Shown here: positions 57,081 through 64,000 of the stretch, piece after piece | How positions within the stretch are numbered: position 1 is the first letter of the stretch | Layout of the letters: every line of letters begins with the position of its first letter | Assembly: GCA_031002005.1 (NCBI GenBank) | Contig: CM061919.1 | Location: forward strand, 38,157,088 to 38,221,087 | Source of the DNA: Vandiemenella viatica | Lineage: Eukaryota; Arthropoda; Insecta; Orthoptera; Morabidae | DNA: 64,000 bases | Direction: 5' to 3' | Notes under the pieces: generated by a model | Databases searched by the model: none | Told to the model about the DNA's origin: nothing | Seen by the model: only the letters and a program-made list of their open reading frames with translations | Program-made: the position numbers and the translations under genes

Positions 57081-58054
57081 GTCAATGATTAACTGTTTGT
57101 TTATTCAGCCGCTGCTACGGAAACGGTGGAAAATATATTAATATTCAACGCCGTGAAAAATTACGATCGTACAAGCTAATAATAGTTTCATACGCGACCA
57201 TGTTTACCAATGTTCCTATATTTCCTTTCACCTTTACGCTACTTTAATTTCTACTGACTTAAATAATGAGGTACATTAGGAAGCACTGGGCAACATCACG
57301 GAACAAGCAACATTAACGAGATGTTCTTCTGTGTTCCTTTTGATTCTTGAAGATCTTGCTTCAAAAAGCATTTACAAAATGTTTCATTTTTTCAAGAACT
57401 CTATTTGATTTACTTTTTATTTATTAGATATAAATACCAACTAATTTAATAGTTTGCTTAGTAGAGAAACTGTTTTTCAAACTGATTTGCTGTAAGGCAT
57501 GTAATCACTAAAAAGTGAATACTCGCAGTTTTCATTACTTACTTTCTAACAATAATTTTATTTAAAAAAATATATAAGCCCAAAGTTCCTTAATTTCTTA
57601 CGGGATTGATTTATAGTTACTATAGTTATGAGAGATTAGATATTAATAAAGTAACGTCATTTTGTTAGCTGAAGTATTAGTAACTTCTGATTTTTATTAT
57701 TTAAAATTGATTTATTAATTAGTAAATTAGATAGTAGATACAAGAATAGATGCAGTTTGATAACGCTTTAAAAACTTATTTGGAACCGCGTGACCCCGCG
57801 GTATTGGTGCCAATCCCGCAAATGTCTGTCCGGGATTGCAATACTTAAATGTTACCAAACCATTTGAGTCTTGATTATCTTAAGATGAATGCATTTTTTA
57901 GCCATAGCTGAAGACGAACTTATGCATTTCTGATTTTATCTCGCCTGGTCTTGTTCCTTTTTAGTCAGTGAGCCAATTTCTAATTCATCGGTTACGATGG
58001 AGAACAGGAAGGTATTGTGTAGAGATAGTTTTCCTTCCATAATATCTATTAAAC

Positions 58055-58066
58055 AGAACTGTAAAA
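58055..58066. repeat. 12-bp TSD, left copy, of PLE-3
   Basis: AGAACTGTAAAA, repeated exactly at 58617-58628. Confidence 0.8.
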
Positions 58067-58189
58067 TTAACGCAGTTTTTCTCGGCGTTGTATATTTATG
58101 AATGTTCCTCGGGAAACAAACCGAGTAATACTATTATTTGTACGCAATGTTGGGGTGACATAAAACTCCGTCCATCTTCAGGTGTAGTC

Positions 58190-58450
58190 TTTGTTTGGAG
58201 CATGCCCGACATGTTCGCCTGGGGCAAAACGACAAATCGGCAATGGCGGAACATAATTTGAAACAAGGACTTGGATTCGATTTCGAACCAACCAAGGTGC
58301 TGACACATGCGACAGGCTTCTAGGACAGCATCATTACAGCCTCGCGTCTGATCTGGTTGACCGGGATTGTGGTTTCCAGCTAAGTGATGCGTGGATAGCT
58401 GTTATTGAGGCTGCTCGTCAGCAACGCTCAGTATTTTGTGCTCCGCGGGC
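58190..58450 (+). pseudogene. PLE-3 GIY-YIG endonuclease C-terminus (decayed)
   Basis: Traces across frames: MAEHNLKQGLGFDFEPTKVL, THATGF.DSII, RDCGFQLSDAWIAVIEA and ASRQQRS. This order (AEH...G..FDFE.T.VL...FWDSII...NRD.GFQLS.AW) is the usual C-terminus of insect Penelope-like proteins, after the GIY-YIG core, and differs from PLE-1 and PLE-2. Stops are present. Confidence 0.75.
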
Positions 58451-58522
58451 GTCTCGTGAAGTCTGAGATGCTAGTTTTTAAACAGCATGCTCTAGGCAAA
58501 CTTATAGTCTTACATCTACGTC

Positions 58523-58572
58523 CTGAAGATGGCGACGGAGTTTTATGTCGGCGAAATATTGTGTATAAATAA
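58523..58572 (+). ncRNA. Degenerate hammerhead-like motif, PLE-3
   Basis: CUGAAGA at 58523-58529, an extra U, stem II GGCGAC/GUCGGC (one mismatch) around a GAGUUUUAU-type loop, then GAAA. Stem III and the cleavage site are not clear. The left-arm copy at 58137-58182 is further mutated. Confidence 0.45.
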
Positions 58573-58616
58573 TACAGTAGTACTAATCGATTTGTTTACC
58601 CTAGAAACATTCATAA

Positions 58617-58628
58617 AGAACTGTAAAA
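58617..58628. repeat. 12-bp TSD, right copy, of PLE-3
   Basis: AGAACTGTAAAA, identical to 58055-58066. Confidence 0.8.
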
Positions 58629-59129
58629 GTTTTTAACTATTATTAATATTTGAAATATTTTAAAGTATACTATTTTAATTTATCTTATTGCTAGGAAATA
58701 TTCTCGTTGTTCATTAATAAAATGTGAAACGTGAAATCTGAGCGTTCGGGTTCGACACAGCGTTTAATATGGTTATCTGGGTCGACACTTCGTGGCTTAC
58801 TCTGCGATCGCTCCGTAATTCAAATTCCATCACTAGCTTTGTACGCAGGGAGCGTCCATAAACTACGTGTCTCCTTTTTGGCCTCACTTGAACCCTCCCC
58901 AACCCACGTAGCCCCCCCTCTTTTGTCCTCGTTTGAAACGTTCCTTCTTTTCTCCACTAATTCGAAAAGATATTTTGTACTGTTTTCTCGTAACAGACTG
59001 ATTAAAAATATTGCATATACAATGAGCACGACCAATATTTGCTTAATATACTTTTTTAAATTATAAATATTTTAATTCAAATGTTTACACTAGTCACTTC
59101 TCAAAATGATCAATTACTGGGACAACCTC

Positions 59130-59330
59130 TTCTCTGGCCTTGGATTCGGGAGAACGGCGGTTCGAATCCCCTTTCGGGTATCCAGATGTGGGTTTTCCAC
59201 AATTCCCCAAATCACTGCAGGCGATGCCGGGGTGCTTCCTGCAACACCATGGCCGAATTCCTTCCCGTTCCTTGTCCCACCATCCCCCACCTCTAATGAG
59301 CTCGACGTCGACTAGGCATAAAGCCAAATA
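59130..59330 (+). mobile_element. SINE family 1, plus orientation
   Basis: Plus strand: GGCCTTGGATTCGGGAGAAC, exact B box GGTTCGAATCC at 59159-59169, then CCAGATGTGGGTTTTCCACA, CCCCAAATCACTGCAGGCGA and CATGGCCGAATTCC, and a CGACGTCGACTAGGCATAAAG 3' end. Reverse of the copy at 1.1 kb in the same order. Confidence 0.88.
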
Positions 59331-61379
59331 CAACCTGTTTCTCAGGTACAGTTAGGGATCCTTTTTCCCCTGATCTATTACTAAAAAGATTCTCATTTTC
59401 TTGTTAATCATTAATAGATAAAATAGAACACACTATACCTGTCGCATAAAAAAAGTACTAAGCAGAGATGCATTTTTTGTATCCTTTTTGGTGCAGTTCT
59501 GTCACCTTTCTACACTATCAGGAAATGATTCTCTGATCTGCCTAAATGATTTCTGTAACTCATTCGAGAATTAAAACTCGTTGGAAAATCATTTTCGATA
59601 AGTCTAGTAAATTTTATTGAACATCGCTAGTTTACACCACATCTTGAACTTAAAATAACACTTCAGCGAGCGCTATAATTAAAGTTGTACTCAAATTCAC
59701 ATGACATTTTATAAACGAGCGATGTGTTCACTTGCATGCGATCCTAATCAAAACAGCTTTATTTCAAACTACCAAATCAATACGGGCAATAACTGTCTTG
59801 GAAAATCCCGGGTGACATCTGTAAGCGAATCATGTTTTTGGAATCGTAATGCGCCGGCCTTGTGCAACTCAACGCTATGACTTCATACTCAGCAATATCT
59901 AAATTACATACGGGGATAATTAAATGACGGAAATCAATATCCACGTGCTGTTCCTTATTTTAACAGCAGCTAAGAATATGGCTGAGAACAGAGCGCGTGT
60001 CGAAATGCGCTCACGCGGCTGATAGGGTCACCTTACGTCCTGCTCTGATAAGCAACATCCTACACCCAACCAGTACTGGCAATGAATTCCATTGTATTAA
60101 ACCGCATTGTTCCAAATGGAGTGATATCACTTCATTATCCTGTCGCCTGTGGCGAAATTGATATGGATGACGTGGACTGACAGGATTATTTGGATATCTG
60201 GTCAGATTAATATCTATCAGTTTGGTCCATCGTGCCATGAAGCCACCTGACGGTGTGTGGGGAAAACCACGTGGAGCGACATTAAGCCATCACTCCAGTC
60301 GGCTCGTGTATGGTGAACTTCTCATTCTGTCACCTGCCGCCGATAAGACAATATCAGTGCGCAAGATTACATCATTTCGTTTTGTTTTGAATTTGGTATG
60401 AAAATATTTGTTTTTCTAGTTGTGAAGTGTTATTTTCAATGTAGGCATTGAAAATAATATTGTTTTAAGTATTATGAAGAAACATTTAAAACGATATTAT
60501 TTTCTTACTTCCTTTACTTTTTTTGTAAAACTTTTCGTTGGAGATTATTGAAAAATATCAAGACTTACCATGCCTATGGTAAGTCTCTAATCCTGACTAC
60601 CACGGCAAAATAAAAATAAATATGGCAATAAATGAATTGATATTGTTATTTAAAAGCAAACAGAGAAAAAAAATTATTTGCGGTCTTGTTTTATAAAACA
60701 GCACAATAAGGTGAGACTCCCAATTTTATATGAGACTACTTGTTTAAATATGTTGTTGTGCAACATGCGACGTACCTGTTACTATTTTCAACCCACTAAA
60801 CTACATAATTTCAATAAATCTGTTTTACATTCATTTTGCAGCATTTCTGAAGTTTTCTTAATATCACGTTATTTTTCGCCATTTCGCAGTGTATTACCTG
60901 TTTATTTAATTTTCGGCACCTCGTATTCAGTATTCGACAACTTTGAATACCCTTTAAAATTAATTCAGTCTCGTTTTAATTATTATTTGGCATAAATAGA
61001 TTGTTGTATGAAAGAATCGCTTCCTCTTCAATAATCAACCTTTCGTTTTCTTTGCAATTATGCTACCAGTAGCAGTCAAGAGCAATTCTGAATTATACAT
61101 ATTCATGAAGACTGGAAATCAGACTAGCGCAATGATGGAGTGGTGCTATGCTTTTGGATGTCATCCGAATAGACGTGCAATTGAAGCGATCGTGTTATGA
61201 CCAAGCTCTCCCACTCAGTGTGATATTTGATCCCCGCCACGTACTTTCCAACGTGAGGTTGCGGATCTGTGGAATTCGAGCAGGGACCACTTACATGCGC
61301 ATAAACACTCTGTACCATGCGGTAAGGATTGTACATAAGTTGATTTAGTGATGCAACAGAAAAGTCGACAAATTCAAAT
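59331..61379. other. Non-coding DNA, nothing recognised
   Basis: 59980-60360 is less AT-rich and might be an unclassified repeat; 61200-61330 has faint tRNA-like features on the minus strand (GAATTCGAGCAGGGACC). No coding motif found. Confidence 0.45.
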
Positions 61380-61513
61380 GCAACCTGTGAACTACTCTAA
61401 GACGGCTTCCACTGAACAACGTATTCTTTTCGGAACTTTCGACGTCAACGTGAAATAACCAATCACAGAAGGCAGGTGGCAGCACATTACAATGGAATGG
61501 TATATAAAGGATG

Positions 61514-61521
61514 TCCTAGGG
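61514..61521. repeat. 8-bp TSD, left copy, of the 61.5-63.8 kb hAT
   Basis: TCCTAGGG, repeated exactly at 63812-63819. Confidence 0.92.
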
Positions 61522-61522
61522 C

Positions 61523-61537
61523 AGGGATGGCGAACCA
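61523..61537. repeat. 15-bp duplication, left copy, from the jockey-type insertion
   Basis: AGGGATGGCGAACCA occurs here and at 62859-62873. It coincides with the hAT TIR (bases 2-16), so the hAT terminus now occurs twice. Confidence 0.85.
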
Positions 61538-62858
61538 TTCGGCTGCCAGCAGCCAGCGAGGAAGCATAGCTTGCTATACACCAGCTGCCGGGCCTCGTAT
61601 TGAGCCGTCGCCGCGTCAAGAGATGGGACGGAGCAACAAGAGGAAGTCTGCAGCTAGTCAGGAGGCAACGACCACGCCGCGAGAGGACTCCAACGAGATG
61701 GACACGTCGGACCATCCGCTGGAGGAGGGGCCTACCCCAGCAATTCTCGCACTCACGACCGACGGTATCGTCGCGCTGCACGGGCGCGTTCAGCTCAGCG
61801 CGATTCTGCCGGTGTTTGCAAACCCGTTCATAGGTGGAATCTGCTTCTACGCAAATTGCATACGTGACTACAATGCAATCCTCAAGTTACTGCGAGAAGA
61901 AGACGTAAGATACACCTTGTCAGCCCCTCTGATGCTTTTGCCCACTAAAGCGCAAGTCATCGAGGCGACAACAAGGACCACCGCAACGCAGACTAAGACC
62001 ACTGACAGGAAGCCACTGACGCTAGAAATAGCTCAGTGTTCCAACTGCCAGGGGTCCCACGACAACGCCAGCCAATGCACTGCCAAGAAGAAGTGCGTTC
62101 GGTCTGAGCCCACCGAGGAAGCAGCACCCCCGCCCCCCGCGGAGACTGCACCACCAGCGACCAGGACAGCCAGCACCCAGTGCAGCAGTTCTGCACTTAA
62201 CGCTGATGTCCTGCAATGCTACAAATGCCAGAGATTCAATCACTACGCAAAGCACTGCACCTAACGACCTTAGGTGCGTGCGTTGCGGTAGTGAGCATCA
62301 AGCTGCGGCCTGTCCCAGGCCAAAGGACGACCCCACCTGCTGCAACTGCGGGGGGCCCCCACGCGGCGTGCCACCGAGCTTGCCCAAGCCGCAAGCGGCT
62401 GCAGCAGGACGAGAAGAAAAAGAAGAAGAAGAGCCACCAGTCGGAGCCTTGCCCTAATAACAAAAAAACAAACTGTCAGACAGACAAGCCCGCTGCCAAG
62501 GCTAGCGGGTACAACAGGGCCAAGGACCATCCGCGAGAACGGGCTCCACTGCCGCGACCCCCCCCAGACAACCCGTCCCGCCGTCCCCACAGATGCTGTG
62601 GACACGGTGCTGATGGGGCTGGATGGGGGCCACAGCTTCTCAGGGTCGTCGAGTTGCTAACGCAACTCGTCGCCCCCACCACCTGCTCGGCCGCTATACC
62701 CTAGCTGCCGACTGCGAGGACAACAATAGAAGCCACCGCGAGGATAACATCTACCGCGAAGACCAACACCATCATTATGAGGGAGGAGTAAATGTCGAAA
62801 GACAATACACTCCAACATACTCTGCCATAAAGATATGGCAGTGACTGGCTACTCGGCG
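61538..62858 (+). mobile_element. Jockey-type retrotransposon insertion, ORF1 only
   Basis: 1321 bp of GC-rich sequence between two copies of a 15-bp target. It contains a short leader, ORF1 and about 160 bp downstream, but no endonuclease or RT and no poly(A) tail. The base composition is far from that of the AT-rich neighbours. Absence of the 3' half is unusual, since LINE copies normally lose their 5' end. Confidence 0.75.
61624..62700 (+). pseudogene. Jockey-clade LINE ORF1 (Gag-like, three zinc knuckles), frameshifted
   Basis: The likely native start is MGRSNKRKSAASQEA at 61624; upstream residues of the open stretch come from the hAT end. A mid-domain, ILALTTDGIVALHGRVQLSA to RDYNAILKLLREEDVRYTLS, matches the PRE_C2HC/RRM-like region of jockey ORF1. 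A first CxxC piece (CSNCQGSHDNASQC) is followed by a Pro/Ala-rich linker and the triple knuckle: CYKCQRFNHYAKHC (CX2CX4HX4C), then after a frameshift at about 62262 CVRCGSEHQAAAC and CCNCGGPHAACHRAC. Such proteins bind the element's RNA and package it. It is interrupted by one stop/frameshift, otherwise well preserved. Confidence 0.85.
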
Positions 62859-62873
62859 AGGGATGGCGAACCA
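62859..62873. repeat. 15-bp duplication, right copy, from the jockey-type insertion
   Basis: AGGGATGGCGAACCA, followed directly by the continuing hAT sequence ATGGCACGCGTGCC. Confidence 0.85.
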
Positions 62874-63278
62874 ATGGCACGCGTGCCGATGATGGCACGC
62901 GACCAAATAATTTGGGCACGGCATCAATTAACTAGGTACCTAATCGATATAAGTAATTTATTTTTTTCGTCAACGTAATTTAAGATCATAGTAACAAAGT
63001 TCATGGTTTACGAAACTACTGCATGAACGAATACAGATGCGCAAAATAGGTAGATTTCGAGCAAATTTCTGACCGAATGGATTGAGTCAGCAAGCAAGCG
63101 TAGGCGGGGTGGCGAACGCTTAGCCAACTTATTCACTTGTTTGTTTTTGTTGACGTCGTTGATTACTTTTACCAATTATGCATAGTTCTTGCATTTTTTA
63201 AATTTATTTCGTTAACGCAGCTTCTTATTTAATAATGTTTGAGTTGTATGTACAACTATTCAACATAGCTGATTTGGT

Positions 63279-63300
63279 AAAAAAAAAAAAAAAAAAAAAA
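63279..63300. repeat. Poly(A) run in the hAT interior
   Basis: About 22 A bases; no tail-bearing retroelement sequence precedes it. Confidence 0.8.
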
Positions 63301-63811
63301 ATGCTAGATAAGTGCCATAGGAATTTCGACCTTGGTGGACTGACAGATATGCCATGATTAATAATGATGATAAAGCAGTGTGTACTTTATGTTCTGGATA
63401 TGTAGAAATCATCTGTAAAACGACACCAAGAAATAAATCGCGCATCTTTTTGTCAATAAAAGCAAACGAGAATAATATTGAAGACTCGCTTTGAAACCGT
63501 TTGTTAGATGACTCGACATCAGCTTGCATGCTGCTAAAAGTAACAAATATGAAAGTATTATACGTTATTTGGAATCTAAATTGCATGGACAGACTTTGCA
63601 CTAGTTTCATCTACTTAAATAAACACAAAATTGTTGATCTTATTTTTTCATAGTGTAAAAAAATGTATATTTCTGGTCTCAAACCAGTATTTAGTTTTAT
63701 TTCTTGTCCCATTAATTACTAAGTCATGATTGTTTGATGGCACGTCATGGCTTAATTCAACATTTCTTTAGAAAAAATGACACGTAGTTCAATAAAGGTT
63801 CGCCATCCCTG

Positions 63812-63819
63812 TCCTAGGG
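63812..63819. repeat. 8-bp TSD, right copy, of the 61.5-63.8 kb hAT
   Basis: TCCTAGGG, identical to 61514-61521. Confidence 0.92.
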
Positions 63820-64000
63820 CATCGGAAAGCATTTCAATCGTTGGCGTAACGCAGAAACGTAGAGAATTATCCGACGTCCAAAAGGGCATGATTATTGGCT
63901 TTCGGGCCAAAGGTTGAAGCATTTCGGAAACGGCTAATTTTGTGAACTGTTCACGTGCCGCCGTGGTGAAAGTATACCGTGCGTGGCAAAATGGCACGAT

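Larger units (their letters stand above)
58067..58616. mobile_element. PLE-3: short Penelope-like insertion with inverted terminal part
   Basis: A plus-directed, 5'-truncated copy (about 58183-58616) is preceded by a minus-directed terminal piece (58094-58182). Both share TTTATGAATGTT near the outer end and CATAAAACTCCGTC...ATCTTCAGG inside. About 27 extra bases lie between the left duplication and the left arm. The exact 12-bp direct repeats show that the inverted structure inserted as a unit. Divergence between the arms is noticeable, so it is old. Confidence 0.78.
61522..63811. mobile_element. hAT transposon with exact 15-bp TIRs, interrupted in its left TIR
   Basis: Left end CAGGGATGGCGAACC and right end GGTTCGCCATCCCTG are perfect inverted repeats, flanked by exact 8-bp TCCTAGGG duplications. 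Without the inner insertion the element is about 954 bp. A trace of a hAT transposase N-terminus (WTDRYAMINNDDKAVCTLC, after a frameshift near 63330-63400) suggests derivation from an autonomous hAT with a BED-type finger. The inner insertion splits it immediately after the left TIR. Confidence 0.92.
61380..64000 (+). mobile_element. Tc1-like transposon, 5' part, split by a hAT element and cut by the window end
   Basis: Sequence to 61521 and from 63812 onward joins across the hAT insertion. From about 63855 the translation includes ELSDVQKGMIIGFRAKG, then SISETANFVNCSRAAVVKVY and RAWQNGT at the window edge. This is the paired-like helix-turn-helix N-terminus of a Tc1-family transposase. One stop and a frameshift occur before it. 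Its left terminus was not located, so the start given is approximate; the catalytic domain should follow beyond 64000. Confidence 0.75.

Noticed and set aside
61200..61340. Another SINE
   Set aside because: Only a vague tRNA-like GAATTCGAGCAGGGACC stretch; no match to either SINE family body.
61993..62605. Several open stretches opposite and out of frame with the ORF1 gene
   Set aside because: They are shadows caused by the high GC content of ORF1; none has a recognisable domain.

Overview
This is eukaryotic, AT-rich, intergenic DNA built almost entirely from transposable elements (TEs) in various stages of decay. There are no operons, no ribosome binding sites and no convincing single-copy host gene. 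Non-LTR retrotransposons of jockey, CR1-like and other lineages, Penelope-like elements, Tc1/mariner, hAT, MULE and Helitron transposons and tRNA-derived SINEs point to an arthropod with a large genome. The SINE with its conserved CCAAATC/CATCCCGGCAT body resembles repeats I remember from polyneopteran insects (locusts, stick insects, cockroaches); that assignment is from memory and weak.

Layout. 1-5.8 kb: three decayed copies of one LINE family (LINE A) plus a SINE; one copy is split by a second LINE (LINE B) with a 12-bp target duplication. 7.0-9.35 kb: a MULE transposon with TIRs, an 8-bp target-site duplication (TSD) and a decayed transposase on the minus strand. 9.5-14.4 kb: a 4.8-kb hAT-like element with an exact 8-bp TSD, containing a SINE and a decayed Tc1 transposon. 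14.7-15.9 kb: a minus-strand LINE (LINE E). 16-23 kb: SINEs, an IS630/mariner-type relic, dispersed low-copy repeats and a CpG-rich patch. 23.9-26.7 kb: a decayed multicopy-type coding element on the minus strand, split by an 1868-bp palindromic Penelope-like element (PLE-1). 30.1-31.1 kb: an internally deleted Helitron. 32.7-43 kb: a CR1-like LINE (LINE C) that may begin with an array of about sixteen 102/111-bp monomers. Its ORF1 esterase and ORF2 endonuclease/RT are interrupted by PLE-2 and by a second, foldback-containing insertion. 43.455-44.454 kb: a 1000-N assembly gap. 44.5-61.4 kb: relics, SINEs, tandemly duplicated LINE debris and PLE-3. 61.4-64 kb: a three-level nest of Tc1, hAT and a jockey-type ORF1 insertion.

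Most notable signal. All three Penelope-like insertions have the same head-to-head architecture: two oppositely oriented 3'-terminal copies, each arm ending in a hammerhead-ribozyme-like motif. The motif has the same extra U after the CUGANGA core in all three families. The LINE C monomer array and the retrotransposon that landed inside a hAT terminal repeat are the next most interesting. No functional host pathway can be inferred; the genes here act, or acted, only in mobilising their own elements.
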